Origin: Amorphophallus konjac
Lineage: Eukaryota > Streptophyta > Magnoliopsida > Alismatales > Araceae
Direction: 5' to 3'
Length of the DNA stretch: 64,000 nucleotides
Assembly (NCBI GenBank): GCA_022559845.1
Contig: CM040125.1
Span: 326,313,829 to 326,377,828 of the forward strand
Notes under the pieces: model-generated
Databases searched by the model: none
What the model was told of the DNA's origin: nothing
The model's input: only the letters and a program-made list of their open reading frames with translations
Program-made: the position numbers and the translations under genes
Shown: in pieces, positions 1 to 10,538 of the stretch
Numbering within the stretch: position 1 is the stretch's first letter
How the letters are laid out: every line of letters starts with the position of its first letter

Positions 1-1100
1 GCCGGTTTCTTAACCGTGCTCGGTCCCACGTTTCCCTCGCTAAGGGACAATCGCGAGCTCGTCTAGAGTCTGAGGATCGCATTCTTAATTCGAGTCAAGT
101 CCGTGGTCCGTCCCGCATCACATTTTGTGCCCAACATTTGATAAACAAACTAGAACGTGTGTTTGTACATGGTTCAGAATAGTGATTGATAATGCCACTT
201 GGAGATGATATTAACTATGCCAATGACAATGTTATGCACACATGTTCTACCCCTTTTTGTCAGCACCAAAAAGTAAGCACGCAAGCAGGAAAGACAAGCA
301 AGCATATAAATATATATATCTCCTATCAATGGGATAGAAGGATAGCAAATGAGCATTTGTAATCAAAAGAGGTTGTGCATATATATGTTTGAAGCACTGC
401 ATGAACCATGATAAGACCAAATTCAAGATACACATACATGACAATAATACCCCTGTGAGATATGTGAAAATGAGCAAGGAACTTCAAGCATATATGGATA
501 TTGGCAGAATTTCTAGAAAACACTAGAGGGTTATTTCATTTCTACATTTCCATTTAGATCCTCGACTTTTGGTAGCTTCGCACAACCCCCTTATTTTTTT
601 TATTTTTATTAGATTTCGCCGTTCGGCGTGAGTCACCTCATGTGTCTCAATGGGGTTTCCCGGCTACTAGGATTCATCACAATTTTCTTGTGGATTTTAG
701 CTTCACTTTTCGACGCGAGTTTCCTCCTTTGTTTCAGGGGAGATTCTCGGCTACTCGGTTCCACATTCCACTTATTGAATGGGGTTGGCAGTTTTTTCCT
801 CACGATTACTCTTCATTTCTATGTAGAAATTTAATTTCCCTTAAAGTGTTAAAAAGAAGTTCTGAAATCCTTATTAATAAAAATCATATGCATCGTCTTG
901 TGCAACGTGTGTGGGTAATTGCTATGTACGTAGAACATGAATATGTCAAAGCATAGCTATGACTCTCCTTAAATGTATGCACAATTGAAAATAGCTCCTC
1001 CTCCTCTGTATATGTCATGATTCACAAATGATCAAAATCAAAACATTTTATTTAGCAAGGAAGTGAGGTTTTAGAATATTTTCGAGAAATGGTTTTCTAG

Positions 1101-1144
<44 letters not shown>

Positions 1145-1343
1145 GCAGTCAAGCAATGATATGAAAGTAAAGTCATGCAAGATGATTTCCGGTACGTGGC
1201 GGAGAACATAGGTCCGAAGACCACCATCGCGCATGAGGAATGCTTCCAGTTAGACATAATCTAGCCTTCTGCAATCGTCATTTGATATACCGAAAAATCA
1301 TGGCATTAAGGCACAGTTACTCATTCAAACAGCAAATTCAAAG
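1..1343. other. Unassigned AT-rich DNA
   Basis: No convincing gene is visible. Short open frames here are low-complexity and have no recognisable domain. The first 120 bases are less AT-rich and end in CATCACA, the same terminal bases as the LTRs of element B, so they could be the tail of another LTR; this is only a hint. Around 600-800 a short pyrimidine-rich stretch repeats the phrase CGGCTACT twice. Nothing here was tied to the copia fragment that begins at 1344. Confidence 0.4.
1103..1141. repeat. (AT)n microsatellite
   Basis: An uninterrupted run of about 19 AT dinucleotides. It causes the tyrosine/isoleucine strings in the open frames that cross it, which are not genes. Confidence 0.97.
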
Positions 1344-2195
1344 TTATCTTCTGATTTGAGTGAATTTTTCAGGAGTTAAGGGTTTCGTGAAAATGTTTGC
1401 AAGTTGATTTTCTATATTTACACGCAAAAGTTCAAAATGACCCTTACTCACATGATCTCGCAAGAAGTGATGTCTAATATCTATGTGCTTTATGCGAGAG
1501 TGCAAAACATGATTTTTGGAAAGATTAATCGCAGAAGTGTTATCACAAAGAATGGGCGTGTCATTCAAAGAAATGCCAAAGTTAATTAATTGTTGTTGGA
1601 TCCAAAGCACTTGGGTTGCACAACTACCTGCCGCCATGTACTCGGCTTCGACATTTGACAATGTCATAGTATTTTGTTTCCTAGAGACCCACGAGACCAT
1701 GCAACCTCCAAGAAATTGACAGTACCCGCTTGTGCTGTTAAGATCCACTAAACATCCAGCATAATCGGAATCCGTGTAAGTTACCAAATCAAAAGTGCAG
1801 CTACGTGGAAATCAAAGACCAAGATCTGTGGTGACTAGCAAGTATCTGAAAATCCTTTTGACTGCTAACATGTGTGAATTTTTAGGATCAGATTGAAATC
1901 TTGCACACATGCAAATACTAAACATGATATCTGGCCTACTAGCAGTCAAGTACAATAAGAAACCAATCATTCCTCTAAAAAATTTCTGATCGACCGAATT
2001 ATCATCTTCATCTTTCTTCAATTTCACTATTGTAGACATCGGCATCTTTTGTGGCTTTGCATTGTCGAATTTGAATTTCTTGATGAGCTCCTTTGTGTAT
2101 TTCCTTTGGTTGATGAAGATGCCATCTTTTTGTTACTTCACCTGCAAACCCAAAAAACATGTCAACTCTCCCATCAAACTCATCTCAAACTCTCC
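1344..2195 (-). pseudogene. copia RT thumb and RNase H
   Basis: Same frame as the RT above. After one stop the text TGELTCFLGLQ-like and the ASRPDIMFSICMCARFQ region of copia RT are readable (1812-2045). After another stop at 1809-1811, RNase H begins with TDSDYAG and keeps the EAEYMA, DNTSAI and HIDIRHHF motifs. RNase H removes RNA from the RNA-DNA hybrid during reverse transcription. The frame ends soon after the usual FTKPL motif, the normal end of a copia polyprotein. Confidence 0.85.
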
Positions 2196-3536
2196 CTACA
2201 TCAATTTTACAAAGTCATCATTCAATGAATCAGAAGTGGCTCCAAAAATAATGTCATCAACATATACCTGAACAATAAGCATGTGTTTATTGTTACTCTT
2301 AATGAAAAGAGTTTGATCGATATTACCTCTCTTGAAGCCATTTTCTGAAAGAAAAGTACTTAGCCTTTCATACCACGCACGGGGGGCTTGTTTCAGACCA
2401 TAAAGTGTTTTGTCAAGTTTGAATACATGGTCCGGATGCTTCTCGTCTTCAAAACTCAGTGGCTGCTCAACATAGACGTCCTCCTTCACTACACCATTCA
2501 AAAGGGCACTTTTAACGTCCATTTGAAAGCGTTTTATATTCCTAGAGCATGCAAAGGCAAGTAATATTCTAACAGCCTCAAGCCTAGCCACGGATGCAAA
2601 TAATTCATCAAAATCAATTCCTAATTCTTGACTATAGCCTTGCGCTACAAGCCGGACTTTATTCCTAATCACCACCCCTTGATCGCTAAGTTTGTTTCGA
2701 AAAACCCACTTAGTTTCTATCACCGGGTGGTTCTTAAGTCTAGGCACAAGAAACCACACCTCATTCCTTTGAAATTGGTGTAATTCCTCCTGCATAGCCA
2801 AGATCCAGAAATTATCATTTAATGCTTCATTTACAGATTTGGGCTCAATATCAGAAAGAAATGCAAGATTATCAATTTCTTCAACTTCCCTGATTGAAGC
2901 CTCTGTTCTTATGCCTTGTTCCACGTCTCCTATGACATTGTCTTGTGGATGGTCCTTGTGGAACATCCATTGCTTGGAGAGCTCCTCATTTTGAGTTGGA
3001 GCGTCATCATTCTTGTTGCAATCCTCATTTTGGGTTGGAGCTTCATCATTCTTGTTGCTCGACTCTGCTTGATCCACATCTTGATTTTCCTTATCTTTCT
3101 TTTCTTCTCCATCTTCATGCCCTATATCAAAAAAATGATTATCTTTTTCAGACATTTTTAAGGTGTATTCATCAATGATCACATGAGGGCTTTCCTCTAC
3201 CACAAGAGTACGTAGGTTATATACTCGATATGCTCTAGATGATGAAGAATAACCAGGAAATATACCTCTATCACTCTTTGCGGCAAATTTCGCCAAATAA
3301 TCTTTCGAATTATTCAAGATGAAATAAGGAGAACCAAAAGGTTTAAGATATGCAATATTCGGCTTCTTACCTTTGTACAGCTCATATGGAGTTTTCTTGA
3401 GTATAAGTCTTACCATGGCTCGATTAATGATGTAGCAGGCCGTGCTTACCGCCTCGGCCCAGAAATATCTTGGTAAGCCATTTTCTGCAAGCATTGTCCT
3501 CGCCATTTCCACAAGCGTCCTATTCTTTCTTTCCAC
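2196..3536 (-). pseudogene. copia integrase C-terminus and reverse transcriptase
   Basis: An open stretch of 446 codons. It opens with ERKNRTLVEMARTML, the conserved helix carrying the integrase catalytic Glu, continues through the integrase C-terminal region and an acidic linker, and then enters the reverse transcriptase. Two near-identical acidic phrases (near 2995-3060, each with NEDCNKNDD or NEE-like text) show a small internal duplication. The RT active site reads YVDD about 15 residues before the end. The stop near 2195 truncates the RT thumb. Confidence 0.85.
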
Positions 3537-3545
3537 GACTCCGTT

Positions 3546-3965
3546 TTATTGTGGGATTCGAGGTGCTGAAAAGTTGTGTGTAAACCCATGTTTCTTGCAA
3601 AAATCATCAAAATCATGGTTATCAAACTCTCTTCCATGAGCACTTCTAATTGCTTTAATTTGAAACCCCTTATCAGTTTGTAAGTTCCTGCAATGATCTA
3701 CGAACTCCTGCAAAGCATCATTCTTATGGGTTAAAAATAATACCCAAGTGAATCTTGAGTAATCATCTACAATAACAAACCCATAAAATTTCCCTCCAAG
3801 ACTGTGTGTCCTAGTGGGACCAAATAAGTCTAGGTGAAAGAGTTCAAGGGCTCTAGTGGTGGTGACAATATTTTTGGATTTAAAAGACACTCTGGTCTAT
3901 TTTCCCGTAGCACATGCATCACCAATTTTATTTGCATCAAAATTCAATTTTGGTAAGCCTCTTAC
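3546..3965 (-). pseudogene. copia integrase zinc-finger end and core
   Basis: The translation contains a Cys-x2-Cys end of the zinc-binding domain (near 3915), then the core with the first catalytic Asp in HLDLFGP and a second Asp region around HGREFDN. A stop codon at 3546-3548 separates this from the Glu-bearing VVERKNRT segment, which continues in the same frame. In an intact element this enzyme would cut and join the cDNA ends into the host chromosome. A second stop lies near 3900, just after the Cys pair. The protein cannot be made as it stands. Confidence 0.8.
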
Positions 3966-3988
3966 CAAATCTTTGATTGTTATCCCCG

Positions 3989-5658
3989 GGTCCTTGTATG
4001 GACAAGAAGGGGGGTTGAATTGTCCTCGCCAAGCGCAATGGTAACTTTTAAATTTTCAACACAGCTAATTAAAATAGATGCCAAAGCAGAGAAAGATTAT
4101 ACGAAGTATAAGCAATAAGAAGGTTAATTCTCTCACGGGTACCGTTCTCACACGATCAAGAAAGAATGATAACAATCAAACCACAAGTATACAGATGCGA
4201 GATAGGATTTTTAGGTGGTTCAGGACCACGACGGGCTCCCTACGTCCACCCCTCAACGAACTGGTGAGGATCCTCTCGCTTCAAATGAAGCGCATGGAGC
4301 TTCCGCTCCAAAAGACACGGAGATGTAATCTTCTACACGATCCTACCACGGATCAACAATCACACACACACACGTCACAACACCTGCGGCACAAGAATAT
4401 CACAACCGTTCACATACGGTCAACAGACTCACAGAGTTGAAGTTTCAAAAATAAAGATATGTTCAATACAAGTATACAAACCTGAAGCTAGTGACTCCAC
4501 TAGACACAAACAAGATCTAGAAAGAAATCTCCATGGAAAGAAAGGGCTGTAGAAATTCTTCTCTAAGCCTCGAGTCGGAGGGAAGCCGGATGTTGACGAT
4601 GTGAACGTCCTCGCGTTCCCCTTCTCGTTTCGCTTCTTTTCTTCTTCAATCACGAACTCCAGAAACGATCGGAAGTAGATGAAAACCTTGGATCTTTGCT
4701 CAGCTTCTCTCCTCCCTTTATTCTCCTACAAGACAAATAGAGAACATTAGAAACCCTTAAAGATCTCCCAAATTCGTAACTCATATATATGCCAACAATA
4801 GAAGCATGAAAAGACATATAAACCCTTCACCAAACCCATAGAAAACCCCCTAAACATATGTATATTAACCTTGGGAGCAAATGGGTAAGGTTGGAGCACA
4901 AATGGATTGGGTTTAGTGGGTTTTCGGATGTATTTCGTGAAGCCTGATTTCGTAGCAGAGAATGTCCGGTCGACCGGATTCATTGGGGCGGTCGACCGGG
5001 CAAACACCCATTCTGTTTTGGGCGTAGCAGAGAAAAACCGGTCGACCGGTTACACAGGGTCGGTCGATCGGACAGAACTGGGTTCTGTCTAGTCGTTACA
5101 GGCTTGAACCGGTCGACCGGTTATATAGGGCCAGTCAACCGGACATAACTTGGTTCTGTCTTGTTTTAACCGGTCGACCAGAGGCCCAGGGCCGATCGAC
5201 CGGAATTCAATAAAATCCAGTTTTTGAGAGTTTTTAAGGGGCTAATGCAAGGGATTGATATGCATGAAGTGTTTACATGTTACCCCAATGTAAAAGCAAC
5301 CAAATGGACACTATGAAACCAATTCACAACATGAAAATCCCAATCAAACCAAGCAACAAGCATCCTTATGTTTAAATGACATGAATACTTAATGTGATGT
5401 TAAGTTTTAACCAATGTTTGCATTATGAACCTCGAATTGATTTCACCTTTTAAAACATCTAAAAGAATATGCAAGAATGCTCTTTGAAGATCAATGAGAC
5501 ACACCTATCGTGAATGACCTATTGACATGAATGTGAGCAAGATGTGAAACCCAAAAGAACCTTTTTCAACCAATCTTCACAACACATGATTAATCAGTAT
5601 GCAAGTTCAACATGTGAAGAATGATATGTATGAATTTGTATTTGAAATCACAATGATT
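3989..5658. other. LTR-like non-coding retroelement DNA
   Basis: No coding sequence recognised. On the plus strand it begins near 3995 with ACAAGAAGGGGGGTTGAAT and then TAGGTGGTTCAGGACC...CCCTACGTCCACC (4214-4252). Both resemble phrases in LTRs of SIRE-type plant copia elements, so this may be a SIRE LTR lying head-to-tail against the minus-strand pol fragment. The 3' part is AT-rich. It was cut at GTACC by the insertion of element A and continues at 16792. The LTR assignment rests on memory of similar sequences only. Confidence 0.35.
4966..5203. repeat. Array of CCGGTCGACCGG palindromes
   Basis: Seven or eight copies of the palindrome CCGGTCGACCGG or close variants (GGTCGATCGG, AGTCAACCGG, GATCGACCGG). 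They occur as pairs separated by about 20 bases, with each pair followed by about 45 bases containing GGGTTCTGTC or TTGGTTCTGTC. The larger repeat is therefore about 75 bases with two palindromes each. Confidence 0.85.
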
Positions 5659-5663
5659 GTACC

Positions 5664-6449
5664 TGAAGAGGCGAGATCTTGCGCTGGATCCTGAGCGGGC
5701 TGTGGATCACCAGAAGATGAATCTGCAAGAGAGGGAAACGTATCAGAGGGCCCAGGGGATCTCCCTGGGGCAAAACCCTCCGATGGCTAAGTCAGTGGAG
5801 CTATGGTGGAAGCGATAATGGGGGGAGGAGAGAGCTGATGCGCGAGAATCCTCTCCACCAAAGGGTGAAGCGAGTCGTGCTCAGGAGCTTAGGGTGTGTG
5901 AATGCCTTGTTCATCTTACCTTCTTCCGGAGGGTATCCCTTGCTTAAATAGTGCGCCGCCTTCAGGAGTCCTGTAAGCTGAGGGGTTCCCGGCGGGAGTT
6001 ACGTCTTTAACGGGGGCTTTCATGGCCTGATCGTGGGAACGTTATCCCCTTGGAGTCCGGCGGCTCCCCTGACTCTCCCGCTGGCGGAGGACTCTGAACG
6101 GCTGCACCTGCGGATTAATCAACCGGCCTTACCGAGCTTCGGGATGCTAGCTCTTGCCCGAGCGATAGGCATGGCCCGGCGAAGGTGGGGTCGGATAGGT
6201 CGGCTGGAGCCTATCTCTCTCGGACGGGGAGAGGGCTTTAGGCCGGACCTTCCTTGGGACCTGACCGTTGTCTCGGGCCCTCCGAGCCTAGAAGGCCGCC
6301 GGGGAGAGTTAGTTCCTCGAGTCTTATTTATTGGGCTTTTCTTCCCTAAGTGGGCCCGGTGGGCTATCACTCGGGTGGGCTCGCCTGGTTGGACCTTGTG
6401 GGTCTTGTTGGGCTGCCTTTGTGGTGGGCTGCGGAAATCCCCCTCTCCA
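5664..6449 (-). repeat. Element A 3' LTR
   Basis: 786 bases; on the minus strand it starts TGGAGAGGGG and ends CTCTTCA. It matches 15999-16786 except for T/C near 5680, T/A in GACC(T/A)GACC and two missing single bases (in CTTCGGGATG and GGCTTTAGG). A TATA-like TATTTAAG lies at 5943-5950 on the minus strand. Confidence 0.97.
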
Positions 6450-6470
6450 CTTGTCCCCCTCCTACTCCCG
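6450..6470 (-). other. Element A polypurine tract
   Basis: The minus strand reads CGGGAGTAGGAGGGGGACAAG directly before the TGGAGAG start of the 3' LTR. This purine run resists RNase H and primes plus-strand DNA synthesis. Confidence 0.9.
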
Positions 6471-6724
6471 AGCCAAGGAGGCTCGGATGAGTAGTTTTTC
6501 GAGGCTTTGGACCGGCGTGGCTCAGGTGGGTGGAATTCCGTTGGCGTTATGGAGCCGCTTATAGCGGTCGCCGAGGCCCGTAATGATGATCCTGACGGAT
6601 TCGAAGCGAAGGGGCCCCCCTTTTTCTCGGAGCACGGAACGGCGCGCCGCCACCCTCAGGGGTTTTTAGGGGGCGCTGTTCATCGTTCTAGGCTTCCAGG
6701 GTTTTAGGCTTTCCTTGCTTCTTG

Positions 6725-9322
6725 ATGCGTCGTGAGAGCACGACGGAGACGCGGAGCCTTGCGGCGGCGTTCGAGGAGTTGGCGAGGATAACCGCAGAGG
6801 CGGTCCGGCAACTTCCCTCTCCCCCGGAGTCTTCAAGCTCGTACGAGGGATCTTCTCTCGACTTGATGGCGGATCAGAGCCCGGAGCTTGTGCCGGTGAG
6901 GCGGGAACCCGTCCCCAACTGTAGTGAGTTGGGGGAAGCGGAGGTGCGGAGGCTGGAGCATCGTTTCCGCCTGCCTCTCAGATACAGCTTTGCTGCCGCC
7001 ACTCCGTACGAGACGAGTCTGGATGATCGCGATGAGCACATTTGCACCTTCCTTCTGGCTTGGAAGAGTGGATTTCGTCTTCCTTTCGATCCTTCTGTGC
7101 TGCAGCTTCTTAATTTTTTCCGGTTGGCGCCTATTCAGTTGGTGGCCAACTCATATCTTCTTCTTTCGGCCTTCGGGATTCTTTGTCGTCAGCACGACAT
7201 TTTTCCTTCTTTGGACCTCTTCCACTTCTTTTTTGAGTTGAAAGCGCACCCGTCGGCGGGGAAAGGCTTCTACTTCATCCAGGCGCGGAGGAATAGGAGC
7301 TGCATCTCGCTTGCGGCGAAGGACTCCTCGCACAAGGGGTGGAAGACCCAATTCTTCTGGGTGAAGGCGGTGGCGACGGACGAGATCTGGAGATGCCGGA
7401 CCTCGCCCAACTTTCACCCGAATCTGCCCCCTCGCCAGGAGGAGTTCCCTCCCCACGTGGAGCAGCAGGCTGCCCGTCTGCTGGAGAACCGTCAATCGAC
7501 CGAGGAGCTGGTGACGCCGGAGAACATCGAACGGTGTCTTCTCTCGCGGTTGACGTCGACAGGTACAGCTCTTGAGGCTCTTTTTCGGGGGTGGTAGCTC
7601 TTTTCCTCCTCCTGACCGGGGCTTCTTCTTGTTGCAGACGTGAGGCGGGAACCTCTGGAGGAGACGGCTGAGGTCATCGATCTGGGAGATGACTCGACAG
7701 CCGATGAGCCTGATGCCTCGGCGGGTCGCGTCCATGCCCGAGATAAGGGCAAGGGGGCGGCCCCCGAGGGGACTTCTCGATCGACCGGCCTGAAGCGCAA
7801 GGATACCCTGGCGGGGAAGTTGCGGGAGGCCGCGAAGGCCAGGAAAAGGGCCAAGAAAGCCGGCTTTCCTACCACCGTCGGGGGCGATTCTGGCTCGGCG
7901 GCGCTCCCCCCTCGGGGGCAGGATGGGGCCGACCCCTCCGGGCTGGCTCTCCCATCCGCCGGGCGAGAGGGGGCCGAGGAGACTAGGGGCCCCTTAGAGG
8001 GAGGTGATGGGTCGGCTCTCCCCTCTGTGGGGGCAGAGGGGGCCGGTGCCGGTGTGGCCGGCGCTGGGACCGATGGATTGGTCGGCGCGGATGGGGGTTC
8101 GCCCGCGAGGGCGTCGCAACCCCAAGTGCCTGCAGTTTCTGGTGCGGTTGATCCCGCGACGCCGGTCGAAGGTGGGGGTTCGCCCGGGGAGGCGTTGCAA
8201 CCCCAACCGACCGTGGCGCGCGGGGCGGTCAGCTTCGCTGCCCGAACAGGGTCTTCTGGCGGGGTGCCCAGGGTGGAGCAGTCCCCTTTGCAGGAACCTC
8301 TGGTCAGGCTCGGTATCTCGGGCGACTTGTACCGGCTCTGCCGGTCGATCACCGAGAGGACGAGGGGGGGATAAAGGCGCAGCACTCCCGCCGAGCTCCT
8401 TGATGTCCTGATGGAGGGCGGCCTGGTCATAGCTCGGACAGCGGCCGTGATGGCGGAGGCGCACGCCCGGACGGAGGTGGAACGGTCGAGGCTTGCTTGG
8501 ACCCTTGGTGGATGCGAGGGAAAATTGGCCCGGCTCGAGGGGGAGCATGAGGGGCTCCGTCGGGAGTTCCTCGCATTCAGGGAGTTGGCGCGGTCGAGCC
8601 GACGGGAAGCCGAGGCGCTGGCCGAGCAGCTAGCAAGGGCCCAAGAATCGCTCGAGAGGAAGAGCAAACGTCTAGAAGATGACTGTCAACGTCACATTGA
8701 GCTGGATGGCCTCTGGGAGCGTGAGCGTGCCGAGCTGCAGGATCGGGCGGAGGACGCGGAGCGCCTTCGCGCTGAGGCCGAGGCGGACCGAGCCCGGGCG
8801 GAGGGTCGGACGATCGAAGCCGAGCGGAGGATGACCGAGCTAGAGGAGCGTCTGGCGAGGGCGGAAGAGCATGCGGCCGAGGCGGAGCGGGCTCGGGACG
8901 GGCAGGTCGAGGCGGAGGCGATCAAGGGCTACAAAGGCTCGGAAGCTTACTCGGCCGACCTGATTGAAGCTGCCCTACCCTACTACGAGGTAGCGCTCCG
9001 CCGGGGTGCTCGAAAGGGATTCAGGCAGGGCTATCGCCGGGCGATGAGCTATGCCAATGAGCACCTTGCCGGGGGTGATTTTCCTTATGGCCAGAGTTAT
9101 GACTCGGACGAGTCAGTTTCCAGCTCCTCATCTTCGGCCGGGGAAGAACAGGAGGAGTCACCTCCAGCGGGGTCACCAACTCCAGAGGCTCCGGGAGGGC
9201 TCACGACCGGGACAGTTCTCGCACAGGCGAGGTCAGTGTCCGGGCCGGCCGTCACCGAAGGTACCGGGGGTGACGCGTCCCCTACTGCTGTTCCTGAGCT
9301 TCAAAGTGGGCCCGAGGCCTGA
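6725..9322 (+). pseudogene. Antisense intron-containing gene of element A, gypsy-type transposon (PF04195) domain plus coiled coil
   Basis: Encoded on the strand opposite to gag-pol, between pol and the 3' LTR. Exon 1 runs from the ATG at 6725 to 7562; a 75-base GT-AG intron (7563-7637, CAG/GTACAG ... TTGTTGCAG/AC) joins in frame to exon 2 from 7638. Exon 1 carries the plant putative gypsy type transposon domain (LPFDPSVLQLLNFF ... LLSAFGILC). Exon 2 starts acidic, then is Ala/Gly/Pro-rich (7700-8370), then forms a long Glu/Arg/Ala coiled coil (about 8460-8930), a YKGSEAYSADLIEAALPYY motif and a Ser-rich tail. One in-frame TAA at 8372-8374, next to a seven-G run, interrupts exon 2; the frame continues on both sides, so this copy is probably broken by one change. 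AATAAA follows at 9398. Function is unknown. Confidence 0.8.
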
Positions 9323-9397
9323 TGTATTTTGCTTTATTTTGCCCCTTCCCCTTTTTGTCTGTTTTTCCTTCTGTAAGAGGACTTCTTTATGGGAGGC

Positions 9398-9403
9398 AAT
9401 AAA
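9398..9403 (+). terminator. Possible poly(A) signal of the antisense gene
   Basis: AATAAA on the plus strand 76 bases after the stop of the antisense reading frame, inside GGAGGCAATAAAGGAC. Its spacing is what a plant mRNA 3' end would need, though the hexamer alone is weak evidence. Confidence 0.4.
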
Positions 9404-9676
9404 GGACTTACTTTGTTTGATCGCTATCTTTGCCGTGATTTGGCTGGCGTATCGGGGGCAGTTGGAAAGTGCCGATATTCTTTGCGCCGTTTTCGCATGC
9501 CGATTCGGGAGGCTTCTGGCGGGGCGTCCTTTCGTTCCACCATGCCCTGGAAGTCGAGGCGCTTCGCGAATCCCGCTAGGGCGGGGGACCGAGGAGTTGG
9601 AGGTGACCTTCCAAGGGAGGTCCTATAGCGTGTTTTCGAGGGGGGAGTCATTTAAGGCGCGTGGCCTCCCTTGGCC

Positions 9677-9684
9677 TATAAAAA
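9677..9684 (+). promoter_or_regulatory. Antisense TATA box in element A
   Basis: TATAAAAA in the context TTGGCCTATAAAAAGGACC, the best TATA match in the element. It points away from the downstream pol end, so any transcript would be antisense to pol's 3' part. Confidence 0.5.
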
Positions 9685-10489
9685 GGACCGAAGGGTGCTC
9701 CTTCCCTCTTAACACTTAGGACTCTCGCCGGCGGTCTGCTCTTATTTCCTCGTCCTCGCTCTGCGTTGCGCCGCCGCGATCGGAGCATGGAGGGCCCTTC
9801 AGAAGATGACGCCGCAGACGACGGGGAGCGGCCGGTTCCAGCTGTCCTGGAGTATCGGTCGGGTCCCACGGTCACCGCGCGTGCATGAGACGGGTCCGAC
9901 GGTCGCCGCGCGGATCTGGAGAGGGCTTCGACGTGCGGGGGCACGCCGTTTGCCTCCTCTTGGCTCCGGCGAGGCTTCCGGGCGGACGCCGAGATGGAGG
10001 GCGGATGGGGGAGTTAGGGATGCCGGCCGCCATTCCCCTCCGTGGGAGGGGAGGAGGCGGCGCAAGCTCCCTCCTCACCCCTGTCCGCAGCCTCTTTCTC
10101 TCTCTTTTGTTCTTCATTTCTTTCACTCTTCGGGGGCTACTTGCTTTCTGTTCGCCTCCGAGGGGTTGGTGGATTGGCAGAGGGGAGACCTTCACGGCGC
10201 TCCTTTTTCCAGGTTGTTGCCAACTTGGAAGGTAGCCTTCCTCACGTGAAAGGTGGCCTTCTCCTTGCCGTCCCTCTGTCACCCTTGTCACGGTCCACCC
10301 GAGCCAACTGGGTCGACCATCTCTTGTCCGAGCCAGTTTCTACGCGAGGCAGAGTCAGTGGCTGGATGCGAGGAGGTCAAGACCGGGTCGGCCGGGCGAT
10401 GGCCGTTTGCCGTGGTGCTAGAGGGATTTTTGCTTTTCACTATGTAATGTATTGGCAGTTGCCTTTCTGATGTGCCAACAATTATCTTG

Positions 10490-10495
10490 AATAAA
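10490..10495 (+). terminator. Possible plus-strand poly(A) signal
   Basis: AATAAA in CTTGAATAAATGC, about 810 bases after the plus-strand TATA box at 9677. It could end a second antisense transcript. Confidence 0.3.
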
Positions 10496-10538
10496 TGCAA
10501 AAAGGGGGTTTATTTTACCCGATTTGTTGATACAGTTT

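Larger units (their letters stand above)
1344..3988 (-). mobile_element. Decayed Ty1/copia pol fragment, SIRE-like
   Basis: Reading the minus strand gives, in order, the end of the integrase zinc finger, integrase core, reverse transcriptase and RNase H, the copia order (INT before RT). All recognisable pieces lie in one frame, broken by about five in-frame stop codons rather than by frameshifts: near 3900, at 3546-3548, near 2195, between 2195 and 2046, and at 1809-1811. Gag and protease are missing; homology stops abruptly near 3988. No LTR was found next to the RNase H end. Wording of the integrase-RT linker resembles plant SIRE/Opie elements. The copy is dead, and nonsense-only decay suggests moderate age. 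Confidence 0.85.
9404..10538 (+). other. Element A spacer with a possible second antisense transcription unit
   Basis: Between the antisense gene and the pol stop. On the plus strand a clear TATA box (TATAAAAA, 9677-9684) is followed by a pyrimidine-rich start region and an ATG at 9787 opening a frame of about 34 codons that is Asp/Glu-rich. Longer overlapping frames (9806-10249, 10042-10470) have no recognisable domain and unusual Arg/Pro/Ser composition, so I do not call them genes. AATAAA occurs at 10490-10495, just before the end of pol. Confidence 0.35.

Noticed and set aside
7492..8667. 391-codon minus-strand frame in element A
   Set aside because: It overlaps the antisense gene and follows its GC-rich codon bias in the complementary strand. 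On the minus strand this region is the 3' part of the element, and the translation is low-complexity Ser/Pro/Arg without a domain.
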